In this document: positions 35,938 through 49,066 of the stretch, piece by piece
How the letters are laid out: every line of letters starts with the position of its first letter
Position numbering within the stretch: the first letter of the stretch is position 1
DNA from: Pontederia crassipes
Taxonomy: Eukaryota > Streptophyta > Magnoliopsida > Commelinales > Pontederiaceae
Reading direction: 5' to 3'
DNA length: 64,000 nt
Assembly (NCBI GenBank): GCA_030549335.1
Contig: CM060186.1
Span: 25,528,689 to 25,592,688, forward strand
Translations under genes and position numbers: made by a program
The notes under the pieces: generated by a model
Told to the model about the DNA's origin: nothing
What the model saw: only the letters and a program-made list of their open reading frames with translations
Database searches by the model: none

Positions 35938-38738
35938 TGCTTGCAAGAAACTAGATGGGTAGGAGAGGGAAGTAAAGAGATTAGGTTAAATGGTTCCAAA
36001 CTTTGGTACACAGGTAAGGTAAATGGAAGGAATGGTGTTGGTATTATCGCGGATGCAGAATGGAGGAAGAATGTTGTGGAAGTTAAAAGGATTGAGGATC
36101 GAATTATATCCGTGAAAGTAATTGTTGGAAAGGAGACCATGAACATTATTAGTGCATATGCACCCCAAGTAGAAGCAGAATCACATCTCAAGGAGAAGTT
36201 TTGGGCAGATATGGAGGGTTTGATTGAAAGTATACCAACAACCGAGAAAGTTTATATTGGGGAAGACCTTAATGGACATGTTGGTAAAGAGGCAGGACCA
36301 CATGCAATGGTTCATGGTGGTTTTGGTTTTGGGGAGTTGAATGAGGAAGGACAAACTATTATTGATTTTTCTTTAGCATACGACCTTAAGATTATCAACA
36401 CTTGTTTTAGGAAGAGAGAGGAACATTTAATCACATACAAAAGTGGAACTCATAGGTCTCAAATCGATTTTTTCTTGACAAGAAATACTGATAAAAGACG
36501 CTGTACTAATTGCAAAGTAATTCCTGGGCATGGGGTGACTACACAACATAGATTGTTAGTTCTTGATATGCAAATGAAATGTATAAAACCAAAATCTCGA
36601 ACAGTTTTTTATCGAAAGATCAAGTGGTGGCAGTTAAAGGGGGAGAAGCGAGAGACTTTTAGAAGTAAGTTATTAGAGGAAAGTGTGTGGGAGTTAGAAG
36701 GAGATGCTAGTATCATGTGGGAGAATGTGGCAAAAAAGGTTGAAATGGTTGCTAAAGCCATTTTAGGAGAATCAAAAGGTTTTGGACCACGAGATAAGGA
36801 GACTTGGTGGTGGAATGAGGAGGTCCAAGAAAAGGTGCGTAATAAGAAGAATTGTCTCAAGGCGATACACTTGGACAATAATTCTGACAATTGGGAAAAG
36901 AATCGTTTGGCGAAAAGGGAGGCTAAGAAGGCAGTTAATGATGCTCGTGCTAAAGCATATGAGGGATTTTATAAGGAGTTAGGGACAAAGGCTGGTGAAC
37001 AAAAGATTTACAAGATTGCAAGGAATAAAGAGAAGGAGTCGAGAGATTTGAATCAAGTAAGATGCATAAAAAATGAAGTTGGCAAGGTTTTAGTTACTGA
37101 AGAAGATATTAAGAACAGATGGGAAGAGTATTTCTATAAGCTATTTAATGATGGATGTGAAGGTTCTCGTTATGATTTGGAGGACTTGACAATTAGCGAA
37201 TGTGAGCTTAATAGGTCATTTTATCGTAGAATTAGAGTCTCGGAGGTTAGCGAAGCTCTTAAGAAAATGGAGAATGGTAAAGCCGTTGGACCGGATGGTA
37301 TACAAGTTTGGAAATGTTTAAGAGAAAAAGGTGTGTTGTGGTTATGTAAACTATTTAATGAGATTTTACGATCGAAAAAGATGCCTAATGATTGGAGATT
37401 AAGTACATTAGTTCCTATTTACAAAAATAAAGGGGATACTCAGAATTGTGCAAATTATAGAGGGATTAAACTTATGAGTCACACAATGAAATTATGGGAA
37501 AAAGTGATTGAGCATAGATTGAGAATAGAGACTAGTATTTCTGAGAGACAATTTGGGTTCATGCCAGGAAGATCCACTACAGAGGCGATTTATTTACTAA
37601 GGGGGATGATGGAGGAGTATCGAAGTAGGAGAAGAGATTTACATATGGCTTTCATTGACTTAGAGAAGGCGTATGATCGGGTACCAAGGGATGTACTTTG
37701 GAAAGCCTTGCAAAAGAAGAGGGTGAGTGTTGCCTACATTAAGGTAATACAAGATATGTACGATGGGGCATTGACTAGGGTTAGGACACCCGGAGGTGAG
37801 ACAAATGAATTTCCTATAGGAATTGGCCTACATCAAGGATCAGCTTTAAGCCCGTATCTATTTAACTTAGTTATTGATGCTATAACAGAGAGTATCACAG
37901 AGGAGGTACCTAAGTGCATGCTATTTGCGGATGATATAGTACTTTTAGCGGATTCAAGAGAAGAGATTAATACAAAATTGGAAATATGGAGAAATACGTT
38001 GGAGTCAAAGGGTTTTCGTTTAAGTAGGAATAAAACAGAATATATGCATAGCAATTTCACAAATAAACAACTTAGAGACGATTTGAAAGTTAGGCTAGGG
38101 GAGGATATAATTCCTCAAGTGACAAAGTTTAAATATTTAGGATCAATTGTAAGACAAGATGGTGAGATTAATGACGATGTTAATCATAGAATTCAAGCTG
38201 GTTAGTGTAAGTGGAGGAAAGCCACTGGAGTTCTTTGTGATAGAAAAGTACCCAATAAAGTTAAAGGAAAATTCTATCGTATTGCTATAAGACCAGCAGT
38301 GTTATATGGTAGTGAATGTTGGGCTATGAAGGGACAACATGAATGTAAAGTGGGGGTAGCCGAAATGAGGATGTTGAGATGGATGTGTGGTCATACAAGA
38401 TTAGATAAGATTAGGAATGACCATATACGTGAACGAGTCGGAGTGGCTCCTATTAGAGAGAAAATGGTAGAGAATCGTTTGAGATGATTTGGTCATGTTC
38501 AGAGAAGACCATTAGATGCGCCAGTAAGAAGAGTAGATCAAATAATCTGGAGTCCGATTAAAAGAGGGAGAGGGAGGCCAAGGCGGACACTTGGCGAACT
38601 AATAGAGCAGGATCTATTGGTGAATAATATACCGAAAGGTTTGATTACTAATAGAACGAAATGGCGTCGTATGATCCATGTAGCCGACCCCACCTAGTGG
38701 GATAAGGCTTTGTTGTTGTTGTTGTGTTGTTGTTGTAC
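35938..38738 (+). mobile_element. RTE-clade LINE, 5'-truncated
   Basis: Starts inside the endonuclease domain (near the conserved QETRW) and ends with ACCCCACCTAGTGGGATAAGGC and a (TTG)n-like tail at 38712-38736, the usual 3' end of plant RTE elements. The flank ATCTTATGC at about 35930 is similar to ATCTTAGATGC after the tail and may be a damaged target duplication. Confidence 0.88.
35941..38697 (+). pseudogene. RTE LINE endonuclease-reverse transcriptase, two nonsense changes
   Basis: One continuous reading frame holds the whole remaining protein. APE-type endonuclease: the first ~90 residues of the family are cut off; EDLNGHVGKE and SQIDFF remain. RT: GPDGIQVWKCL, IDLEKAYDRVP, and MLFADDIVLL at 660-669, catalytic DD intact. 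The first stop is TAG at 38203-38205 where relatives have Trp (GWCKWRK), and a second is TGA at 38485-38487, again at a Trp (RWFGH). The natural stop is TAG at 38695-38697. No frameshifts were found, so the copy is fairly young. The element cannot act by itself because its 5' end is missing. Confidence 0.9.
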
Positions 38739-38869
38739 AATCTTAGATGCACAAGACATCAATACCATCATAATGAGAATATTATTATAATAATATGATC
38801 AGATATAAGCAATAACACAATCATCACAAAACATACTTAAATAACTTAAAATCCTCTTCCTATCTTCAG

Positions 38870-39400
38870 AACTTGGGTTGGGTGGGATAGAACACGGGAC
38901 GGTTCCCCTATAATCAATCATATTTATCTTTCTATAGAACCTGAGACTGGTGGGGTGGAACCCGGGCCAGTTCGCCCAATTTTTATACCAATTTCAATTC
39001 GATCAACAGAACCCGGGCCGGATCGACCTATGATTTTCCAATCTAATTCCATGTCTTCAGAACTCGAGTCAGGTTTGAGTCAATTTGATTCCTTAATCTG
39101 ATCTCATCTTCATCACGGAACCCAGGCTGGACTATCTGAACCTGATTCGGATCCTATTCAACTTTCGTTCATCCATTAACATTAACAAAACCCGGGCCGA
39201 GTTACTTGGAACCCGATCTGGATTCTTAATAGTCTCTTTGTGTCACGCTCGGGTTACAGAACTCGGGCCGTGCACCTTGCAACCCGGGCCGAGTTCTTTG
39301 GAACTCGGCCTAGATCAATTCGATTGTCACCCGGATTCCAAAGAGTCTGGGTTGGGTAGAGCAGAACTCATGTCGAGTTCTGCCGCCGTCGGGAAGTCAC
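38870..39400. repeat. Cluster of AACCCGGGCCGAGTT-like motifs in LTR D
   Basis: About a dozen variants of (A)AACCCGGGCCGAGTT at intervals of 30-80 bases (for example 38944, 39005, 39190, 39280). The same words occur in copy B (55330-55660), copy C (57390-57670), and more sparsely in copy A and in the large gypsy LTR (about 17030). Confidence 0.8.
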
Positions 39401-40540
39401 TCTTTCAGCACGACCTCAGACCCTATTTTCTAAGTGTTTATTCATGCAATTAAATTCACAATTTAATCCATACAATAGTCAATACTTAGGTTACGGGTCC
39501 TGAGGGTCCATGTCATGGAAAACTGACGCCATGGAGATCTCTTTACGTATCCTAAGTTGGTTGAAAAACCAACTATATTCCTATTATCTGTGGACAGCAC
39601 GTACGTCACGACTTTGACCGACGGTTCCTCCCTATTGACATTCACGGCTATCACTTGAATATTGTTCTCCTTTTGTCGGGGCTTCAAAATGGTATATCGC
39701 ACACACTCTCATGTGCCTCAATTTGTGAGAAAATGAAGGAGAAAGAGAGGCTCTTGTGCAGAATTTTTGTGGAGGCAAATTCTACTTTCTAGTCACACTT
39801 TAGGTTCTATTTATAGCTCTCAATTAGAGTTTTTGACTCCTATCGGACCTTGAGCTATTTCTCCATCAATCATGACCATCCAACATTAGTCATCATCTCT
39901 TAAATATTCAGATTTAATTAAATCCGAATTTTATTAATTATTCCATAACCATACTTATCAAAAATCCATATCTACTCAAATTCATTTTTATCTCCTCCAT
40001 AATTTTTCTCAATAAAACTCTATCTCCATCTTTAATAAAAAACTTATGTTAACCAAGCTATACCTTTATTTTATCTTTTTATTTCTTCCTTTCCTCTATT
40101 TTTTGGAATTATTTAGTTCCATAATAATTTATCATCTAATTTTCGAATTAAAATAATAATAATTATTATTTTAATGGCTGAAATATTTTTAAGCCATAAA
40201 ACTCTCAATCCTATCCTATTTGGGAGTCCTATATCCATTAAACATTTTTTTAGACATCAAATCAAATTGAAATCCCTAATCTCAATCTGATTATGATTTC
40301 TACTCCCAATAGGATTTAATTTTTCTTTCTTTTTTTTCTCTTCTAATCATACTTTTAATCTTACTTAACTTCTAATTTCTTCTTCAAGTATGAGTACTTT
40401 TTCTTTCTATTCATATTCCTTTTCCAATTATATTCCTATTCCTTCTCAAATTCCCCTTTTGATCATCTTCAATTCATCAAGCATTATAATTAACTTATAA
40501 AATTACTCTATTGCCCTTGATGAAATCTTGGGGTGTTACA

Positions 40541-40788
40541 TTATAACCCTTCTTAATCATATAATAGCTTAAAAAACACAAGGTATGGCTCTTTTATCAA
40601 ACTTTGATGAAATAACTTTATTGGTCATATAACAAAGACATCCCACAACTTTAAGATTGTTCAAATTTGGTTGTTCTTTAAAAAAGAGTTCATAGGGCGA
40701 AATATTTCCAAGAACATTCAAAGGAAGCCTCTTAATAATATGAACTGCAGTTTGAACCAAATTCCCCCATAATTTTAAAGGCAGGTTG
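40541..40788 (-). pseudogene. Copia integrase, left piece
   Basis: Minus strand: AVHIIKRLPLNVLGNISPYELFF and KVVGCLCY, then SKFDKRAIPCVF, matching the copia integrase end. It joins the rest of the integrase at 49067 once the gypsy insertion is removed. Confidence 0.85.
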
Positions 40789-42756
40789 TGTAATTACTGA
40801 CAAAAAAAAGAGAGATGAAATAAGTCTCGGCGGAACACAGGTAAAATAAAAACCCAAAGCCCAATTGGAATTGGACTCAAGGGATTTGATTATGTACACA
40901 GATACTAGAGAGATAAAAATTTGATCTCATTAATTAGATTAGAGTTAGATTAGGAGAGGAAGATTAGATAAAAACAAAACCCTTCATTAAACCAGGTCCG
41001 GTTGATCACACAAAAACCCTCCCTTTTTTATTTCCTGCAGGCACGCTACCTTCGGCCAGAAAGCAAGCCACCAGGGATCAATCGCTTCTTCCCTCCCCTT
41101 GCTGCAATCACCTGATCCACACACCCCGTCCTTCAGCCCCCTTCGTTGGATTATTGCAGGCGTGGATTGGCCGGGAGAGAACAGGGCGCAGGAAGAAGAA
41201 AATAGGGGCGCCATTGATCGATTTTCGACGAACGAAAGGAGGGATTAATCGCGAACAGAGGTGGGTGAATCGAAATCACCTTAATGACCTCTGAATTATT
41301 TTAACCCATGCCCTAATCGATTATGAAACGATGAAAATAAGAAGAAGTCCCTAAAGTTATCATTTTTTTATTGTTTGATTCTTGATTTCTCTAATAGTTT
41401 GAGTTAATGTTTGATTCGTTCTGTTTTGTTGTTGTTTGATTGATTACTAGGAGTTAGGAACTAGATTAGGAAAAATCAAATTCTGAAACCTTTCAGGATG
41501 TCGACTGGTCGACCGGTCTGTATGCATTGCGGCAATCGGTCGACCGATATCATGACCCATAGTCGATTTATTTTTATGTCGACCGATCCCTATCCACCGA
41601 TCGACCGATCCCTGTCCACCGGTCGACTGATCCCTGTCCACTGTCGACCGTTCAACTGAACGGATCAACCGATCCGATTTAACCACCGATCGTAACAGAT
41701 CGATCGACCAACCTGTAGCCAATCGGTCGACCGATCCCCAAAACCGATCGATCGATTTCTAATAGTATTTTTTATTTATATTTATTCATTCATCCACTTC
41801 CCAATCTAACTATTGCCTATATAGAACTGATCCTATTTTTTGCCCTCACAAATATCCATCCCTGATTTCAAGATTGATTCTTTTAATGATTTATTTCGCA
41901 TTGATCTTATCGTCCTCATTGAATAAAGAGCAAAGAAACATAAGTTATTAAAAGTGATTAATAAGTTCAGATGGAAGATTAACAATGTGTTGCCACTCCA
42001 AGCCAAGTGCAGTAAGATAAGGGTAGCTTCCTTGGTCATGATTTGATCATCCACTGACCCACACAAGGCCGTATCGTTTGCTCGCATACCTCAAGAACTA
42101 AAAGCACTTAAAGTCACCCTAATTCTAATAATAAACCACGATCAAGAAGCATGATTAAAACAAGTCAAATTATCATCATGATTTCGAAGTATGCTATGAT
42201 TTCAAGTTTGCTAAGCAGCATTTGATTCTCATGATTTGTGATATCCTCTGATTCTTATTCTTATTATGATTTATGATGCTTCCATATTATCCTTTTCATA
42301 TTCAAATTAAGCATGATTATTTACCGCTAATTATTCTATTCATGTCATGCATTATATATCATGTGATTCCCACTAAGCTGTAAAGCTTACGGGATGACCT
42401 CATCTCCTGTGTCTGATTTCCACAGGACCATATCAGTGACGACGTGGAGTAGGTGTGCGGTTACAAAGCTCTGACGACAAGAAAGCACATGAACTATAGG
42501 ACTTATTAGTTTTCTTTTTTCTTCCGCATTTATAACTTCATGATGTAGAACCTTATTATATTATTTAGGAATGATGTAGCCAACTTTTTAGAGTTCCGCA
42601 TATTTATATTATTTTCTTTTATTTTATTATTTTTCCGCTGACGTGTCTCGGTTCTTGACTGAGATATGGCCAACATGATGGTCAAAGTTATAGAATGTCG
42701 TAGCGTCTCCAGGTTGATCTTCACCACGTGATGAAGGTCGATTTGGGGACGTTACA
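40789..42756 (+). repeat. 5' LTR of the nested gypsy element
   Basis: 1968 bp, TGTAATTACTGAC ... GGGGACGTTACA. Contains a field of GGTCGACCGATC-type repeats (about 41500-41750). Confidence 0.9.
41500..41755. repeat. TCGACCGATC/GGTCGACCGG repeat field in the LTR
   Basis: At least a dozen variants of the near-palindromic words GGTCGACCGGT and CGATCGACCGATC at about 10-25 base spacing, echoed at 47540-47800 in the other LTR. Highly rich in CG sites and TaqI/SalI-like words. Confidence 0.8.
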
Positions 42757-42760
42757 TTTA

Positions 42761-42773
42761 TGGTATCAGAGCC
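42761..42773 (+). other. Primer binding site, initiator tRNA-Met
   Basis: TGGTATCAGAGCC, four bases after the LTR end (GTTACATTTA), identical to the canonical site. Confidence 0.92.
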
Positions 42774-45700
42774 TAAAGTTAGGACTCGCTTGACGTCCTA
42801 TTGTATAAGATGTAAGATAATATGGTAATGGTTCATGTGCTTTTGCTGAGCAGTCATCACACTCTCCACCGTAAAGTATAAGACATTTCTTGCTTTGTGT
42901 TATTCTTTATTGATGTATTGCTACATATTTCATAAGTTGATTCCTAAGGAGGTTATTTTGTATGGTAGGAATCAACCTAAATTATATTAATGATTATATA
43001 AAAGGGTTATAAAGGTTATGAAGAATTGGGAAAAGAATAAGTAACAAACATGTGGATGATGATTATCTACATGAAGAATCAGTCCTATAGATATTTAAAG
43101 AATAAAATATAAGAAATGATTTTGTGTCTTATAATTCATGTTTTCCATCTCTTTCATGATCGCCTATTCACGGACTTCTTCTGCTGATTACAGCAGTATG
43201 AAGAGGAAAATGAGTAGACATATCAGTTGCAAGGAGATATAGATTTAAGAAAGACACGAGGGAATTATAAGAGCAATTAAAGGATTCGACTCACACAACA
43301 CGCAGGTGTGAGATGATTTCAAATAGTAGAAGTGAAATCAAGCATGTGTAAGTTATGATTTATCATTGTGATTTAGGTGGTTCTATTGGTCTACCAATAT
43401 AGGGGTTTAATAAATTATCTTATATGTTTATATTGATAAGTATGGACCCATAATGCTCATTGTGCCTTAGACTTCATATGGCCCCCTATATTATGTGGAT
43501 AAAGGTCCTAAGTAAATCTAAACTAGTTATACGAAATTCCTAATTGGACTACCTTATTTGGAAAAAAAAAAATAAGAATCAAAATTATTAATTATGTTCA
43601 AGTAATGAAATATTCGTATACAAGAGTTTTAAGAATTAGTGAGCTACCCAAGAATCATGTATAAGGTATGGATGGACAAATATAGATTAAAGGGTTCAAA
43701 AGTCACATTGGTTTGAATAAATGTTAGAAGAAATTTTCAATAAGTAAGTGACTGTCCGAGTTAATCGAACATTTAGATCTAGCATACTCATACACATATG
43801 TACATATAACACAGTATACTTATAAATATATAAAGATAAATAAATAAATAAATAGATTTAATTAACTTAGTTTAGTATATAGTAGATTTGAAATTTTATT
43901 AATATGAAGTATATTTTTTATAGCCATTATTAAAGAATGAACTCTCAATCATCGCAATGTAAATATATTTCCAAAATAGACTAATATGGTTGATAAAAGA
44001 AATATATATATGAACAAGAAATGCATGAAATGGTTAAATGAAGATGAGAAATTTTGAAAAGACTTAAAGTCTCTTAACTGAGATATACTTAAGGAGGATA
44101 TGAGCCTCCAACCATTAAGGATAAAAAGATCAAAACATCAAGTGAACAAATTTTAGAAAGTATGAGGGTTAAAGTAAAGTATGAGGAATTTTATAAGTCC
44201 CCTACAAGATTTCTGGAGAAGCAAGTTATGCACCCAAGAGGGATGATTATGTAAGTTTTAATTGATATATTTATAGTTTTCATAATAATGTCCCATGGTA
44301 TAGGATAATTAACTATATATTAATGATTGATAATTTGAATAGAAAAAGAAGATTTGTAAATATGTAAGTCATTAGGGGATGCAAATGAGATTCATACGGT
44401 GATAGGTTAAAGAAAGGATCAAATGAAATCCTATCATGTCTAGAATGTTTCCCAAGACATCTCCATGTCCACATGATGAATAATTTTCTTAGTTTTTGTC
44501 TTGACCAAATGGATCGAATTATAATCCTAACCATAAGTTTTATATGGATGAAGCTCCTTATTAGCTTCAAAGTAATGAATAGCATCGTTAAGGCAAATGG
44601 TAATGGAGTAACTTTCAAGATTTTGTCTTGATCAATGGACCATTCATGATTTGATCATAAGTTTTATATATGGATTGGTTTTCCCTTTTCAAACTTAAAG
44701 TTATCCCGACCCTCTCTCATGTGTTACAAGATATCGTTAATACAAAGGACAATGAAACGATGTGCAAAGAAAAAGGATGATTGTTTGTCTTCTATTTTGT
44801 TGATTGTGTTGTTTTCCTGTCTTATTGTTCAAATTCATTCCATGTGTTCACCTGCATTCATGATGTTTGACTAAGGACTTATGTTATGTGGTGTGCATAA
44901 ATTGTTCTGTTCGTTATGGATTAGATCATACTATGTAGCGACCCCTCATCGTAGATATCGTTCAATCTTAACATTAATTAGGAGTGTTTTTTTTTTGCTT
45001 CCCCATGACTGTTATACCAATGTATTTCCCTATGTATGGAATTGAAAGATACTCTAGTCCAACTCGGAGTGGTAAGGTGTAACCACTAGCCTTCTATGGA
45101 GTTATGTGACATAAAAGTTGCAATGAAAAGATCAATTCAAGGCAAAGTAAGATAAACCAAGAAGTTAAATTGAAAGGAACCCACCCCCGTAATCAAATTA
45201 TTGAATAAAGTATTGATACAAGTGATCGAGACATAGGAAGGATAAATGACATTGATTAACGAACCACTTTATTTTAAGTGGTGTAATTATACCAAAAATG
45301 ATTCACGTTCAAATGATTTGTAAGACTCTTGATTGATTCCAATTGTCTCAATTGACGATACTTGGTTATTTGATCTAAACCAAAGATAAAGTGACCATAT
45401 CTCCAAATGACTATCATCGTATTGCATCATTAGATCATTGACATTAGACGATGATAAACATTGATTTTTTCATTGAATACAAATGAATTACTGACATTGA
45501 ATACAAATGAATTACTGACATTGAAGCCTAAATACTTATGGATGACAGAGCAAGGGCCGTGAATATCAGAGGTAGCTATGGAGGGCAAATGTATATCGAT
45601 TTAGAAGCTATATTGTAATTTAAATTCACATGTATGGTAATCCTTAGAACTAACGAAGTTATGAAATAGTGATAAACTTTATAAGGATTCCATAAGAAGA

Positions 45701-45814
45701 AATGAAAAATTAAAAAGTTAAATTAATAGTAAGTATAAGGGCCCAAGATGACAACAAAGAGCAACTAATTAGTTATATCTATAGTATAATTATCGTAGGC
45801 TAGGGTTAGAGTGA

Positions 45815-45815
45815 A

Positions 45816-45861
<46 letters not shown>
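45815..45861. repeat. (AAT)n microsatellite
   Basis: About 15 AAT units inside the nested gypsy internal region. Confidence 0.9.
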
Positions 45862-45864
<3 letters not shown>

Positions 45865-45989
45865 GAATAAATAAAAAATAAAAGAAATGATAGTAAGTGC
45901 AAGTGATGTTGAAAATTATATTAAATGTGGATTTAGAAGGGTAAATATAGTGCTTGCTCAAGAATGTTCACGAACACTTCTTTTAAGGA

Positions 45990-46706
45990 GATTTTTGGCT
46001 CTGGTAATTATAATGTTATATGCTTGGGGAATAGTAGAACAAGAAATACATGTTAATAGAGATGATCTATTATGTTGGATCAAGTTTTTGTGATGATCGT
46101 TATCATTCGAACACCAGCAAGACACCAATTAGAATTTTGTACGGGGGAAACTGTCGCTCACTTACTCATTGGTGAAGTGGATGAAGAAAGGATCATGAGT
46201 ATAGAAAAAGTGAAAGAAATAGTGGAGTACTCAAAGAATGTGGTGAGGATCTGAAATATGTTACCGACTGTACATGATAGATAAAAGAGTTATACAGATA
46301 GGGGTAAACAAGATTAGGATCGTTAGACTGGTGAACAAGTTCTGCTGAAAATATTTCCTATAAAAGGGGTTAAGAGATTCAGCAAGCGAGGAAAGCTCAG
46401 TCCTCGTTATATTGGCCGCTTCGAGATACTCGAGCTGGTAGGCGAGGCAGCATGTAGACTTGCTCTACCCCCATCTTATGGGAGAGTGCATAACGTGTTT
46501 CATGTATCCATGCTCAAGAAGTACAAGCACAATGCTGCAATTGTTCTAAGGATAGAGGAGCTAGATCTAGCTGCAGACTTGACTTTTGCTGAGTATCTCA
46601 CGCATATAGTAGAGCGCAAGGTACAATGTCAGAAGAACAAAGATGTACCCATGGTCAGAGTAGCTTGGCGTTTCCATCAGGGCGAAGATGCAAAATGGGA
46701 GGTATA
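45990..46706 (+). pseudogene. Gypsy integrase C-terminus with GEQVLLKIFPIKGVKRF block
   Basis: Plus strand, in shifting frames: GEVDEERIMSIEKVKEIVEYS, then GEQVLLKIFPIKGVKRFSK and RGKLSPRYIGRFEILEL, then VHNVFHVSMLKKYK, and a tail AWRFHQGEDAKWEV. These are the standard gypsy integrase end in order. Upstream RT, RNase H and gag are not readable. Confidence 0.85.
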
Positions 46707-46799
46707 ATCGGAAATGCGCCAAGAATTTCTACATCTTTCCGGTAAGCCCTCTACTTAGTGAAAATTTTGAGGACGAATTTTCTTTTAAGGGGGTAAGAA

Positions 46800-49066
46800 T
46801 GTAATAACTGACAAAAAAAAAAGAGAGATGAAATAAGTCTCAGCCGAACACAGGTAAAATAAAAACCCAAAGCCCAATTGGAATTGGACTAAAGGGATTT
46901 GATTATGTACACAGATACTAGAGAGATAAAAATTTGATCTCATTAATTAGATTAGAGTTAGATTAGGAGAGGAAGATTAGATAAAAACAAAGCCCTTCAT
47001 TAAACCAGGTCTGGCTGATCACACGAAAACCCTCCCTTTTTTATTTCCTGTGGGCACGCTGCCTTCGGCTAGAAAGCAAGCTGTCGGGGATCAATCGCTT
47101 TTTCCCTCCAATTGCTGCAATCACCTGATCCACACGCCCCGTCCTTCAGCCCCCTTCATTGGATTATTGCAGGCGTGGATTGGCCGGGAGAGAACAGAGT
47201 GTAGGAAGAAGAAAATAGGGGTGCCATTGATCGATTTTCGACGAACGAAAGGAGGGATTAATCGCGAACAGAGGTGGGTGAATTGAAATCACCTAGCATG
47301 ACCTCTGAATTATTTTAACCCATGCCCTAATCGATTATGAAACGATAAAAATAAGAAGAAGGCCCTAAAGTTATCATTTTTTTATTGTTTTATTCTTGAT
47401 TTCTCTAATTGTTTGAGTTAATGTTTGATTCGTTCTACTCTGTTGTTATTTGATTGATTGCTAGGAGTTAGGAACTCAATTAGGATGAGTTGATGCTAGA
47501 GATTTTCAGAAAAAATCGAATTATGCAAACTTTCAGGACGCCGATCGGTTGACCGGTCCATATGCATTGCGGCAACCGGTCGACCGATATCATGACCCAC
47601 AATCGATTTCTATTTATGTCGACCGATCGATCGATCACTGTCCACCGATCGATCGATCCTTGTCTACCGATCTATCGATCCCGGCTCACCGGTCAACTGA
47701 ATGGATCGATTGATCCGATTTAACCACCGGCCGACCGATCATAACAGACCGGTCGATTGACCTGCAGCCAACCGCTCAACCGTTCCCAGAACCGGTCGAC
47801 CGATTTTAGTAGTCTTTTTATTTATATTTATTCATTCATCCACTTCTCAATCTAACTATTGCTTGTATAGAACTGATCTTATTTTCTGCCCTCACAGATA
47901 TCCATCCCTGATTTCAAATTGATTCTTTTAATGATTTATTTCGCATTGATCTTAGCGTCCTCATTGAATAAAGAGCAAAGAAACATAAGTTATTAAAAGT
48001 GATTAATAAGTTCAGATGGAAAATTAATAATGAGTTGCCAGTCCAAGCCAAGTGCAACAAGATAAGGGTAGCTCCCTTGGTCATGGTTTGATCATCCACT
48101 GACTCACACAAGGCCGTATCGTTTGCTCGGCATACCCCAAGAACCAGGGGCGGACCCACATTGAGTTCCCCCTCAAATTTTTAAAAATTTATTAATATTA
48201 TTTGTTAAAATATAAAATTTAAGGATTAAGTATTAAGTTGGCCCCCCTTAAGTAGCATATAGTATGCAAAACTATTATTAATTCAACTTAGTTTGTTTGG
48301 TTCTAACCTTAGAAATTGGTCTAAAGTCAAGGGATCAAATCTTTCTACCAACTTATTTTTGCTTTTTTTTACCTTGGCCCCCCTTAAATTTGAAGTCCTG
48401 GGTTCACCCCTGCCAAGAACTAAAAGCACCTAAAGTCACCCTGATCCTAATAATAAACCAAGATCAAGAAGCGTGATTAAGACAAGTCAAGTTGTCGTCA
48501 TGATTTCCAAGTATGCCATGATTTCAAGTTTACTAAGCAGCATTTGATTCTCATGATTTATGATATCCTCTTATTCTTATTCTTATTATGATTTATGATG
48601 CTGCCATGTTATCCTTTTCACATTCAAGTTAAGTATGATTATTTACTACTGATTATTCTATTCATATCATGCATTGTATATCATGTGGTTCTCCACTAGG
48701 CTGTAAAGCTTACGGGAGGACCTCCTCCACTGTGTCTGATTTTCACAGGACCAGAACAGTGACGAGGTGGAGTAGGTGTGTGGTGACAAAGCTCTGGCAA
48801 CAAGAAAGAACATGAACCACATAACTTATTAGTATCTTTTTCCTTCCACATTTATAGCTTCATGATGTAGAACATTATTATATTCTTTAGGAATGATGTA
48901 GCCACTTTTTAGACTTCCACATATTTATGTTATTTTATTATTTTTCCGCTGACGTGTCTGGTTCTTGACTGAGATATGGTCAACATGATGGTCAAAGTCA
49001 TAGCATATCGTAGCGTCTCCAGGTTGGTCTTCGCCACGTGGCGGGGGTCGATTTGGGGGCGTTACA
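46800..49066 (+). repeat. 3' LTR of the nested gypsy element, carrying a MITE
   Basis: TGTAATAACTGAC ... GGGGGCGTTACA. Without the MITE and one copy of its target duplication it is about 1.99 kb, matching LTR 1. Confidence 0.9.
48145..48412. mobile_element. hAT-type MITE, 268 bp
   Basis: Ends CAGGGGCGGACCCA and TGGGTTCACCCCTG, an imperfect terminal inverted repeat of 14 bases. The 8-bp target duplication CCAAGAAC is exact at 48137-48144 and 48413-48420. LTR 1 has no such insertion at the matching place, which confirms the boundaries. Confidence 0.95.

Larger units (their letters stand above)
35036..40540 (-). mobile_element. Solo-type LTR (copy D) of the TGTAAC/GTTACA lineage, carrying a LINE
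   Basis: The right end is ...TTGGGGTGTTACA at 40540, read on the minus strand as the LTR start. A minus-strand TATA box (GAGAGCTATAAATAGAACC) is at about 39805-39825, then a stretch rich in CCCGGGCC motifs (38870-39400), then a degenerate repeat field (35080-35880). This order matches LTR copies A, B and C. Without the 2.8-kb LINE it is about 2.7 kb, the size of copy B. The left edge near 35036 is not clean. Confidence 0.55.
40789..49066 (+). mobile_element. Complete-ended Ty3/gypsy retrotransposon nested in the copia element
   Basis: LTRs at 40789-42756 and 46800-49066, starting TGTAAT.ACTGAC and ending CGTTACA. The 5-bp target duplication GGTTG is exact at 40784-40788 and 49067-49071. A perfect initiator-Met primer site lies after LTR 1, and a purine tract TTTTAAGGGGGTAAGAA lies before LTR 2, so it is plus orientation. 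Internal region only about 4.0 kb and mostly unreadable; the integrase end remains. The LTRs are very similar to each other, so insertion was relatively recent. Confidence 0.93.
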
